Origin: Rahnella bonaserana
Lineage (GTDB): Bacteria > Pseudomonadota > Gammaproteobacteria > Enterobacterales > Enterobacteriaceae
DNA length: 64,000 nucleotides
Reading direction: 5' to 3'
Assembly (NCBI RefSeq): GCF_019049675.1
Contig: NZ_JAFMOW010000056.1
Span: forward strand, 1 to 64,000
Position 1 is the first letter of the stretch. The number at the start of each line of letters is the position of its first letter. Of this stretch, positions 57,283 through 64,000 are shown piece by piece. The notes beneath the pieces were generated by a model, which was given only the letters and a program-made list of their open reading frames with translations, did no database searches and was not told the origin of the DNA. The position numbers and the translations under genes were made by a program.

Positions 57283-57717
57283 ATGCGTAATTACGATATT
57301 TCCCCATTACTGCGTCAGTGGATTGGTTTCGATAAATTAGCCAGTTCCATGCAGGGCGCTGATCAGGCTTTTCCTCCTTACAATATTGAAAAGTCTGACG
57401 ACAATCATTATCGCATTTCACTGGCGCTGGCCGGTTTCCAGCAGAGTGAGCTGAATATTGAAGTGGAAGGGCCGTGTTTAACCGTCAGCGGTACGCCTGC
57501 TCAGCCTGAAAATAAAGTGGAATATCTGCATCAGGGGTTAGTGATTAAGCCTTTCACTCTGAGCTTTACTCTGGCGGAACATATGCATGTTTCGGCGGCT
57601 GAATTTACCAATGGCCTGCTGCATATCAATCTGGTGCGGGATGTTCCGGAAGCTTTGCAGCCACAGAAAATTGCGATTGGCACTGAAAAACCGGCGCTGG
57701 AAAACCAGTCTGCTTAA
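57283..57717 (+). CDS. ibpB: Small heat-shock protein IbpB
   Basis: 144 residues, paralogue and partner of IbpA. N-terminal arm [20 protein letters not shown], alpha-crystallin domain ([19 protein letters not shown] to [13 protein letters not shown]), C-terminal extension with KIAIG. Likely cotranscribed with ibpA; no separate clear promoter is seen in the gap. Strong terminator downstream. Confidence 0.96.
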   Translation: MRNYDISPLLRQWIGFDKLASSMQGADQAFPPYNIEKSDDNHYRISLALAGFQQSELNIEVEGPCLTVSGTPAQPENKVEYLHQGLVIKPFTLSFTLAEHMHVSAAEFTNGLLHINLVRDVPEALQPQKIAIGTEKPALENQSA

Positions 57718-57740
57718 AACGGTCAGTGTAAAATCACAAG

Positions 57741-57769
57741 GGGGAGGACTGATGTCCTCCCCTTTTTTT
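57741..57769 (+). terminator. ibpAB terminator
   Basis: Nine-bp stem GGGGAGGAC / GTCCTCCCC with a TGAT loop and seven T. Confidence 0.95.
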
Positions 57770-57789
57770 GTCTTTTAACCACTGTGGTA

Positions 57790-59043
57790 TTACTGATTTT
57801 CCGCGTGCGCTTTTTCCACTTCTTCCGCCAGAATCTTCACACCGCGCTCGATCTGCTCAGCGTCAGGCACGTAATTCATGCGCATACACTGATGTGTGTG
57901 CGGCCACGGATGTTCCAGCCCCGGGAAGAAATAATCGCCCGGCACCATCAGAACGCCGCGCTGCTTAAGGCGCTGATACAGCACTTCGGTCGTGATCGGC
58001 AAATCTTTAAACCACAGCCACAGGAAAATTGCGCCTTCCGGTTTATGGATCAGACAACGTTCTTCTGGCAGATAACGGCGCAGCGTGGCAATAGTTTCCT
58101 GCACGCGCTGGAAATAAAACGGTTTAATTACCTCGCTGGAAAGACGCAGTAAATCGCCGCGCGCAATCATTTCGTGGGCAATCGCCGGTCCGACACTGCC
58201 CGGAGACAGACTGATAATGCCGTTCATGTTACTGATCGCTTTGATGATTTTTTCATCGGCAATCACAATGCCGCAGCGCGAACCGGGCAGGCCGAGTTTC
58301 GACAGACTCATGCACAGGATGATATTCGGGTTCCACAGCGGCGTCGCTTCAGTGAACACGATGCCGGGGAAAGGCACGCCATAGGCATTATCGATGAGTA
58401 ACGGAATATCTTTCTGCTGTGCCAGTGCATCGAGGCGGATCAGCTCTTCATCGGTAATCACGTTGCCGGTCGGGTTCGTCGGGCGGGAAACGCATATCAG
58501 GCCGATGTCATCGGTAATGTTCAGATGATCGAAATCGACGTGATACTTGAACTGGCCTTCCGGCAGTAATTCGATGTTAGGCTTGGCCGACACAAACAGA
58601 TTTTCATCCAGTCCGGCGTCAGCGTAACCGAGGTATTCCGGTGCCAGCGGGAACAATACTTTCGACATGCTGCCGTCGGCGCGACGACCGGCGAACAGAT
58701 TGAATAAATAGAAGAAGGCACTCTGGCTGCCGTTGGTTAGCGCGATATTTTGTGCATCCAGTTGCCAGCCGAGCTCTTTCTGCAACATCTCTGCCAGCGC
58801 GTGGCGCAGAACGTCTTTGCCCTGCGGACCGTCGTAGTTGCACAGCGCTTCAGTCAGCTTGCCGGCGGCCAGCATTTCAGACAGCAGCGTCTGGAAATAA
58901 TCCTGCATCTCAGGAATTTGAGCCGGATTACCCCCGCCAAGCATCACGGCGCCAGGTGTGCGCAGACCGTCATTCATATCGCCCATCAGGCGTGTTATAC
59001 CTGAAAAACGGGTAAATTTGTCACCGAAAGCAGAAAACGTCAT
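57790..59043 (-). CDS. avtA: Valine-pyruvate aminotransferase AvtA (transaminase C)
   Basis: PLP enzyme exchanging amino groups between valine/2-ketoisovalerate and alanine/pyruvate. 417 residues as in E. coli. Fold-type I features: SRPTNPTGNVIT, DNAYGVPFPG and the Schiff-base Lys in SLSKLGLPGSR (about residue 249), with Arg in MRMNY near the C-terminus. Convergent with ibpB. In E. coli avtA lies near malS and not beside ibpAB, so the neighbourhood is rearranged here. Confidence 0.95.
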   Translation of the reverse strand: MTFSAFGDKFTRFSGITRLMGDMNDGLRTPGAVMLGGGNPAQIPEMQDYFQTLLSEMLAAGKLTEALCNYDGPQGKDVLRHALAEMLQKELGWQLDAQNIALTNGSQSAFFYLFNLFAGRRADGSMSKVLFPLAPEYLGYADAGLDENLFVSAKPNIELLPEGQFKYHVDFDHLNITDDIGLICVSRPTNPTGNVITDEELIRLDALAQQKDIPLLIDNAYGVPFPGIVFTEATPLWNPNIILCMSLSKLGLPGSRCGIVIADEKIIKAISNMNGIISLSPGSVGPAIAHEMIARGDLLRLSSEVIKPFYFQRVQETIATLRRYLPEERCLIHKPEGAIFLWLWFKDLPITTEVLYQRLKQRGVLMVPGDYFFPGLEHPWPHTHQCMRMNYVPDAEQIERGVKILAEEVEKAHAENQ

Positions 59044-59295
59044 AGAAAGCTTTGTATGTTATCGAAATGTGTCTTCCACCATAACGCCTGCAGCAAAACA
59101 GTGCAATCGGACCACCGGGATTTGACGTGTCATTCCCTTACAGAGTGTGACAACGAATGGCGGGAGAAATCATGAAAGGAATTTATGCTTTATCTTATTA
59201 ATTTTTTTTACTAATAGAGTTATTAAACCCGCCTGTTTTTTTGATTTTCTCAATGCAATAATCATTTTTTGAAATACATAAACCAGAGTAATGTA
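59044..59295. other. AT-rich region upstream of the first orphan paralogue
   Basis: 252 bp between divergent avtA and the gene at 59296, strongly AT-rich from about 59180. The stretch from about 59172 to the start codon is homologous to the segment before the second paralogue (about 60696-60818), so it probably contains the duplicated promoter. No clear -35/-10 pair is chosen. Confidence 0.5.
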
Positions 59296-60507
59296 ATGAA
59301 AAAAAGCATAATTATAGTGAATATAGTAATGGCGGGTGGGGGAGATTACGCTTTAGGGAAGAAAATAAAAGACATCGCGCGTAGCACGCAGGCAGATGGG
59401 GTGTTATTTACGGTGAGTGTAAAATCAAAAAAATTTAAATCAGAAAGTGAGGAAAGGTTTAACCCGTGCAAAGCAGTTAATTACAATCATCCTGTTATTA
59501 TTGTGTCGCCCTATAGCATCATGCCCCCCCGCGCTTTATCATCCATTCTGGCTGATTTATTCTATCAGTTGGATATAGTATTCTGCGATACCGTTATTCT
59601 GATTGATGAAATGGACATTACTCGTGATTACGGTTCATCTGATCGTGACTACGAAGTTGCTCTCTCTAATTTGGGGTTAAAAAATATTATCTTCCATAGC
59701 CTTGGGTTCAGTAAAAAATCTCTTGGCTATTTGCCTATGCCTGATCAAGAGGTCATAAAAATACAAAAATCGGCAAAGCGGGATGTTATTAATCTACTGG
59801 ATAGTTACAACTTATCCCTGCCGGAAAGTTGTGGTTTATATATTGCGTATTTAAGTTCTGAAACCGTTACTATGGGTTCTCAAATTTTTATAATTAATAC
59901 ACTTATAGAAGAAATGGGTTCACAGAATAACTCGGCCTATGTCCTTGTTTGCAGGGATGTAAATAGAATTTCGGGTTTACTGGAAAATATCAAATCAATT
60001 TTTTCGAAACCGCCGTATAATGATTTATTTTCTGAATGTCATTATTCAACAGTGGCTGATGAGATTAAAATCATAAGTCACGGTTATGTGGGGGGGACGG
60101 GAAATAAAAAAATCCATATCCTTATTACTACAACGCTTCCTTCCCCGATATTCAAAAGTCTCACCAGTATTAGCAAGACCGGTATGATGTCCGGTGACCA
60201 AAGCCTTTCTGACTATTTATCACTGAAACAGCGACTACCTTATTACGATAAACAAATCTGGAAAGAGCCTCTAATCGATGGCCTTAAAGAACGCGCCAGT
60301 GAGTTGGGGGGTGAAGAACTGCTTAACAAGTTTCAGTCGATGGTAGCCGGAAGAACGGCTTACGTTTGCACGCTCGCCTTCAAAATTTTGACACCCGATG
60401 ATGTTCCCACGCCAGCGCTGAATAAGAGCCTTCTTGCGTTTAACAGGGAAGTGTATGCAAGAAAAGCTGACAGGAAAATCAGAGAAATATTAATTAAATA
60501 CCTCTGA
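59296..60507 (+). CDS. Unknown protein, paralogue A (possible GT-B-like glycosyltransferase)
   Basis: 403 residues from the ATG at 59296, chosen because it aligns with the only good start of the next gene; an in-frame ATG at 59269 would add 9 residues. I do not recognise the family. Seen: a first beta strand and glycine-rich loop MAGGGDYALGKKIKDIAR (12-29), an acidic strand end VILIDEMD, a second-half strand GLYIAYLSS, YVLVCR, and near the C-terminus TGMMSGDQSLSDYLSL followed by LPYYDKQ. The last pattern recalls the donor-sugar site of GT-B enzymes, but this is inference. No signal peptide or membrane helix. Codons are AT-rich compared with flanking genes. Tracts C7 (59524-59530) and G7 (60090-60096) lie inside the frame. 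Confidence 0.75.
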   Translation: MKKSIIIVNIVMAGGGDYALGKKIKDIARSTQADGVLFTVSVKSKKFKSESEERFNPCKAVNYNHPVIIVSPYSIMPPRALSSILADLFYQLDIVFCDTVILIDEMDITRDYGSSDRDYEVALSNLGLKNIIFHSLGFSKKSLGYLPMPDQEVIKIQKSAKRDVINLLDSYNLSLPESCGLYIAYLSSETVTMGSQIFIINTLIEEMGSQNNSAYVLVCRDVNRISGLLENIKSIFSKPPYNDLFSECHYSTVADEIKIISHGYVGGTGNKKIHILITTTLPSPIFKSLTSISKTGMMSGDQSLSDYLSLKQRLPYYDKQIWKEPLIDGLKERASELGGEELLNKFQSMVAGRTAYVCTLAFKILTPDDVPTPALNKSLLAFNREVYARKADRKIREILIKYL

Positions 60508-60567
60508 CTTTCATCACACGGACAGACCGGCCGCCGGGCTGCACCCGGACGAGAATATTGCCAATAG

Positions 60568-60618
60568 AATGTCGAGCGGGTTGACGAAAACCAATATCTT
60601 ACCCTTGCGGCAGAGTAA
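60568..60618 (+). pseudogene. Remnant of an hsp20 (ibpA-like) gene
   Basis: Reads NVERVDENQYLTLAAE then a stop. Functional ibpA at the matching place (from 56824) reads [18 protein letters not shown]. About 24 of the first 26-27 nucleotides match ibpA. An in-frame TAG directly precedes the segment. No intact domain is left. It lies between the two paralogues, in a 311 bp gap (60508-60818) that otherwise holds only AT-rich upstream sequence of paralogue B. Confidence 0.7.
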
Positions 60619-60818
60619 GGCAATCCGACCAAAGGGGGTTGAAGCGGCATTTCTATTCAGTGTGTTACAAGGAATGCGGGATAAGTTGAAAAAGGAGTGC
60701 TTAATTATACTTTGCTTTATTAAGTTCTGCTTACTGAAAGAGTAATAAAACTCACCTGTGTTTTATATTTTCTGAATGGCATAATTATTTTTTAAAATAT
60801 ATACATCAGGCTGATGAA

Positions 60819-62027
60819 ATGAAAAGAAGTATAATTGTAATGAATCTTGTAATGGCAGGAGGAGGGGATTTTGCCCTGGGTAATAAAATAAAAGACATTG
60901 CACGCAGCACTCAGGCAGAGGGAATGATAATTACTGTTGATGCAGAATCGAGAAGTGGCAGTATAAAGAAACAAGAGAATTTTAATCCAGGTAAGCCGCT
61001 AAATTACACCAATCCCATTATAATTGTGACGCCACATAGCATCATGACACCCGGCCTTTTAGCATTCGTCTTGCAAAAGTTTCTATATCAGTACGATATA
61101 AATGCTAAAACAGTGATTCTGATTGATGAAATGGATGCCCTTCGGGATGATCAATCCAATGATTCTGATTATAAATATGCTCTTAAATCTTCAGGTTTCA
61201 GGGATGTCATCATTCATTCTCTGGGGTTCAGTAAAAAATCTTTAGGTTATCTTCCCATGCCTGAGCAAGAGGTGGTCAGAATAAAAAAATCGGCAAAGCA
61301 GGATATTATTAAAATCCTGGATAGTTACAATTTATCCTTGCCTGAGAGCTGCGCTTTGTATTTTGCTTATTTAAGTTCTGATACTGTGACCACTTGCGCT
61401 CAGGTTTTTATTATTAATACATTGACTGAGGACAGAGATCTTCGGAATAATGCAGTGTATGTCTTAGTTTGCAGGAAACAAAAGGCCATTACGCGCTTGC
61501 TAGAGAAACTGAAGTCATTATTTTCAAAACCGCCTTATAACGCTCTCTTTTCTGAGTGTTATATTTCATCAATGAAAGATGAAAATACAATCACAAGTCA
61601 TGGTTGTACTCGTGGAACGGGTAATAAAAAAATACATATCGTTATTACTACAACACTTCCTTCCACGATATTCAAAAATCTCACCAGTATCAGCAAGACC
61701 GGTATGATGTCCGGCGATCAAAGTCTTTCCGACTATTTATCACTGAAAGAACGTTTGCCTTATTACGACAAACAAAGCTGGAAAGAGCCTCTTATCGATG
61801 GCCTGAAAGCGCGCGCTCAAGAGATGGGGGGGGAAGAACTGCTTAACAAATTTCAGTCGATGGTAGCCGGAAGAACGGCCTACACTGGTGCGATCGCCTT
61901 CAAACTTTTGGCACCCGATGATGCCCCCACGCCGACGCTGAAAAATAACCTTCTTGCTTTTAACAGGGAGGTGTTTGCGAGGAAAGCTGACAGAACAATC
62001 CGAGATATGTTGATAAAATTACTCTGA
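60819..62027 (+). CDS. Unknown protein, paralogue B (possible GT-B-like glycosyltransferase)
   Basis: 402 residues, collinear with paralogue A. Over the block from GTGNKK to GRTAY (90 residues) 82 are identical; the first 40 residues match at 30; the part between is more diverged. The HSLGFSKKSLGYLPMP segment is identical. Conserved in both: GGGDxALGxKIKDIARSTQA, LIDEMD, SLPESC, AYLSS, FSKPPYN, ITTTLPS, SISKTGMMSGDQSLSDYLSL. A G8 run (61826-61833) interrupts the 3' part and would switch the reading frame if its length changed; paralogue A has G6 there. The stop is followed by 68 bp to convergent ghrB. Function unknown; the glycosyltransferase idea rests on motif shape only. Confidence 0.75.
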   Translation: MKRSIIVMNLVMAGGGDFALGNKIKDIARSTQAEGMIITVDAESRSGSIKKQENFNPGKPLNYTNPIIIVTPHSIMTPGLLAFVLQKFLYQYDINAKTVILIDEMDALRDDQSNDSDYKYALKSSGFRDVIIHSLGFSKKSLGYLPMPEQEVVRIKKSAKQDIIKILDSYNLSLPESCALYFAYLSSDTVTTCAQVFIINTLTEDRDLRNNAVYVLVCRKQKAITRLLEKLKSLFSKPPYNALFSECYISSMKDENTITSHGCTRGTGNKKIHIVITTTLPSTIFKNLTSISKTGMMSGDQSLSDYLSLKERLPYYDKQSWKEPLIDGLKARAQEMGGEELLNKFQSMVAGRTAYTGAIAFKLLAPDDAPTPTLKNNLLAFNREVFARKADRTIRDMLIKLL

Positions 62028-62095
62028 TTAATAGAAAGCGGTCTGCAGGCCGGCCAGGCGCATCGCCAGAACCGGCCCTTGTCGATACCAATCGC

Positions 62096-63076
62096 TTATT
62101 TCTTCAGAACTTCCGGATTCACGCAGAACTGTTTCACGTCACCTTTCAGGGCGGCGATCAGGTTATCCACTGCACAGGCCGCCATATCGTAGCGGGTTTC
62201 ATGCGTCGCGGAACCGATATGCGGCAGCGCAACCACATTAGGCAAAGTCAGCAGCGCAGAATCTTTTGGCAGCGGCTCAGTCTCGAACACGTCCATGCCA
62301 GCACCATAAATCGTACCGGCTTTCAGAGCTTCAATCAGGGCTGGTTCATCAATAACCGGCCCACGACCTGCGCTGACCAGAATCGCGCTGGATTTCATTT
62401 TCGCCAGCTCTTCCTTGCCGATCAGATGGAAGGTTTGTTCAGTCATTGGCAGCAAGATACAGACGAAATCAGACTCTTTCAGCAACTCGTCCAGCTCACA
62501 TTTACGCGCGCCAAACTTCTCTTCCGCTTCTTTATGCTGGCTGCGTGCGTTATACAAAATCGGCATGTCGAAACCGAAATGCGCACGTTGCGCCAGCGCC
62601 AGACCGATGCGGCCCATGCCGACGATACCCATGGTTTTGTGGTGAACATCAATGCCGAACCAGTCTTCGCCAATGTTTTCATTCCATTCACCGGCTTTCA
62701 CGCGCTCAGCAACATTCACCACACGGCGGGCGGTCGATAACACCAGCGCCATCACGGTATCAGCGACGGTATCGGTCAGCGCCGTCGGCGTGTGCATCAT
62801 CGGAATTTCGCGGCGGGTCAGTTCTGCCACGTCAAAGTTATCGTATCCGACGGAAATGGTAGATACCGCACGCAGGCGCGGCGCATGGTCGAACAGCTCT
62901 TTATCGATTTTTCCGCCAGAACCCAGCAGCCCTTCCGCGTTTTGCAACGCATCAAAAACCTCAGCACGATTTTTGTCAGTGATGCCATCGAATTCGGTAA
63001 TAGCAAAATGCTCTTCAAGACGTTGATGCAAATCGGCAGGCAGTTTTTTGTACAGAACAATTGACGGCTTATTCAT
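62096..63076 (-). CDS. ghrB: 2-ketoaldonate/glyoxylate reductase GhrB
   Basis: D-isomer-specific 2-hydroxyacid dehydrogenase, 326 residues from the ATG at 63076 (TTGGAG upstream). NAD(P) motif [16 protein letters not shown] (about 150-165), catalytic Arg in [10 protein letters not shown], Glu in MDVFETEPL and His in [10 protein letters not shown]. Reduces 2-ketogluconate, glyoxylate and hydroxypyruvate. It lies 38 bp after a ketogluconate-type transporter on the same strand, supporting a 2-ketogluconate role. Confidence 0.93.
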   Translation of the reverse strand: MNKPSIVLYKKLPADLHQRLEEHFAITEFDGITDKNRAEVFDALQNAEGLLGSGGKIDKELFDHAPRLRAVSTISVGYDNFDVAELTRREIPMMHTPTALTDTVADTVMALVLSTARRVVNVAERVKAGEWNENIGEDWFGIDVHHKTMGIVGMGRIGLALAQRAHFGFDMPILYNARSQHKEAEEKFGARKCELDELLKESDFVCILLPMTEQTFHLIGKEELAKMKSSAILVSAGRGPVIDEPALIEALKAGTIYGAGMDVFETEPLPKDSALLTLPNVVALPHIGSATHETRYDMAACAVDNLIAALKGDVKQFCVNPEVLKK

Positions 63077-63114
63077 TACAAACTCCAACTCTTTAAATGA
63101 GTATTTTCAGATTT

Positions 63115-64000
63115 TCAGGTTAAGGAAACTTTCCCTTTCGGTTTCATTGCGGCCTTACGTGGCCTGACGACCAGGGTTAATCCCGCAGAAAGCAGCAGCG
63201 AGACGGCCATAAAAATAAAGGAGGCTGCCGGACTTCCGGTGCTGCCATTCAGATAGCCGACAAACCAGGAACCAAAGAACGATCCCAGCGCACCCAGACT
63301 GTTGATTAAGGCCATGGCACCGCCGGAAACATTCTTCGGCAGCATTTCAGGGATGATGGCAAAGAACGGACCATACGGGGCATACATTGCGGCAGCAGCC
63401 ACCACCAGTAAACTGTACGAAAGCCAGAAATTGTTTGTGCCAACTGCCCAGGAACCGAAGAACGCCAGAGCGCCAACCAGCAACAGCGGCCAGACAAACA
63501 GCTTACGATTTTGCATTTTATCTGATGCCCATGACACCAGGATCATCGCGATGGTTGCAGCCAGATAAGGCGCGGAGGACAACCAGCCTGCTTCGACCAT
63601 CCCCATCGACTTTCCATCTCGCAAAATCGACGGCAGCCAGAGCACAAAGCCATATACGCCGATGCTCCAGAAGAAATATTGCAGACAGAGAAAAATCACA
63701 TTTCGCGAGCGGAAAGCTTCGCGGTAACCTCCGACGGCCTGAATATCTTTCTGTTCTTTTTCCAGCTGCGCGGCCAGGGCTTTTTTCTCCTGCTCGCTCA
63801 GCCAGCTGACTTCTTCCGGCTTATCTTTGACGCTGAACCACCAGATAACAGCCCAGATCACCGCCGGAATGCCTTCAAAGATAAACATTTCCCGCCAGCC
63901 AAACGATTTAATCAGATAGCCGGAAAGCACCGACATCCACAGCACCGTCACCGGATTGCCCAAAATCAAAAATGTATTGGCGCGCGAGCGTTCGGATTTC
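63115..64000 (-). CDS. MFS anion:cation symporter, probable 2-ketogluconate transporter (partial)
   Basis: C-terminal 295 residues or so of an ACS-family MFS permease; the 5' end lies beyond the right edge (the frame stays open through 64000, reading KSERSRANTFLILGNPVTV at the visible start). About eight membrane helices are visible, with a cytoplasmic central loop (KPEEVSWLSEQEKKAL). The next gene, ghrB, encodes a 2-ketoaldonate reductase, as in kgu-type clusters, so the substrate is probably 2-ketogluconate (inference). The name kguT is not asserted. Confidence 0.85.
   Translation of the reverse strand, partial: KSERSRANTFLILGNPVTVLWMSVLSGYLIKSFGWREMFIFEGIPAVIWAVIWWFSVKDKPEEVSWLSEQEKKALAAQLEKEQKDIQAVGGYREAFRSRNVIFLCLQYFFWSIGVYGFVLWLPSILRDGKSMGMVEAGWLSSAPYLAATIAMILVSWASDKMQNRKLFVWPLLLVGALAFFGSWAVGTNNFWLSYSLLVVAAAAMYAPYGPFFAIIPEMLPKNVSGGAMALINSLGALGSFFGSWFVGYLNGSTGSPAASFIFMAVSLLLSAGLTLVVRPRKAAMKPKGKVSLT

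Larger units (their letters stand above)
59172..62027 (+). repeat. Diverged tandem duplication (two units)
   Basis: Unit 1 about 59172-60507 and unit 2 about 60696-62027. Each holds an AT-rich upstream stretch of about 120 bp plus one gene. The upstream copies share features such as CTGTnTTTT...TTTTCT(c/g)AATG near 59230 and 60760, and the 3' thirds of the genes are nearly identical. The spacer (60508-60695) is not duplicated and holds an Hsp20 remnant. Confidence 0.85.

Noticed and set aside
59296-62027. Paralogue pair as prophage or toxin-antitoxin system
   Set aside because: No integrase, phage structural gene, att repeat or small antitoxin-like partner; both genes are long, similar to each other and on one strand.

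Overview
The window is 64 kb of chromosome around the replication origin of a gammaproteobacterium of the order Enterobacterales. The gene order rrn-yieP-rbs-kup-ravA-viaA-asnC-mioC-oriC-mnmG-rsmG-atp-glmUS, then pst-phoU, then mnmE-yidC-yidD-rnpA-rpmH-dnaA-dnaN-recF-gyrB, is the enterobacterial oriC/dnaA neighbourhood. Protein lengths and motifs match E. coli orthologues closely. Differences from E. coli (no asnA, no hsrA, rluF next to pstS, palindromic repeats) point to the Serratia/Rahnella/Yersinia side of the order. That placement is an inference; no species is claimed.

Layout. 1-545: 5' tip of a 16S rRNA gene and its leader on the minus strand, with two promoters and boxA. 545-7244: yieP and the ribose operon rbsDACBKR with two RbsR palindromes. 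7265-12866: kup, then ravA-viaA-asnC on the plus strand. 12888-13777: mioC and oriC. 13778-23989: mnmG, rsmG and the complete ATP synthase operon atpIBEFHAGDC. 24261-28738: glmU, glmS, rluF. 28830-33643: Pho boxes and pstSCAB-phoU. 33728-36016: a TetR regulator, a likely 3-dehydroshikimate dehydratase and yieH. 36169-38968: adeP, chrR, yieE. 39292-42850: a chemoreceptor and a divergent LysR/SDR pair. 42922-46773: mnmE, yidC, yidD, rnpA, rpmH on the minus strand. 47469-53619: dnaA, dnaN, recF, gyrB on the plus strand. 53776-59043: yidA, yidR, yidQ, ibpA, ibpB, avtA. 59296-62027: two tandem paralogous genes of unknown function. 62096-64000: ghrB and a partial ketogluconate-type transporter.

Much of the window is housekeeping: replication initiation (oriC, DnaA, clamp, RecF, GyrB), energy (F1Fo), wall-precursor synthesis (GlmU/GlmS), phosphate uptake, membrane insertion (YidC/YidD) and tRNA modification (MnmE and MnmG form one enzyme complex although their genes lie 27 kb apart). 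RNA-level regulation can be read directly: ROSE-type thermometers before both ibpA and ibpB, the conserved atpE translation-enhancing leader, and intercistronic hairpins after rbsB, atpA and pstS.

The stretch least explained by known families is 59.2-62.1 kb. Two diverged, AT-rich paralogues were duplicated together with their upstream regions. They carry G/C homopolymer tracts of 7-8 and are separated by a decayed Hsp20 (ibpA-like) fragment. A C-terminal segment conserved between the two looks like a nucleotide-sugar glycosyltransferase signature, but this is only a motif-level inference.
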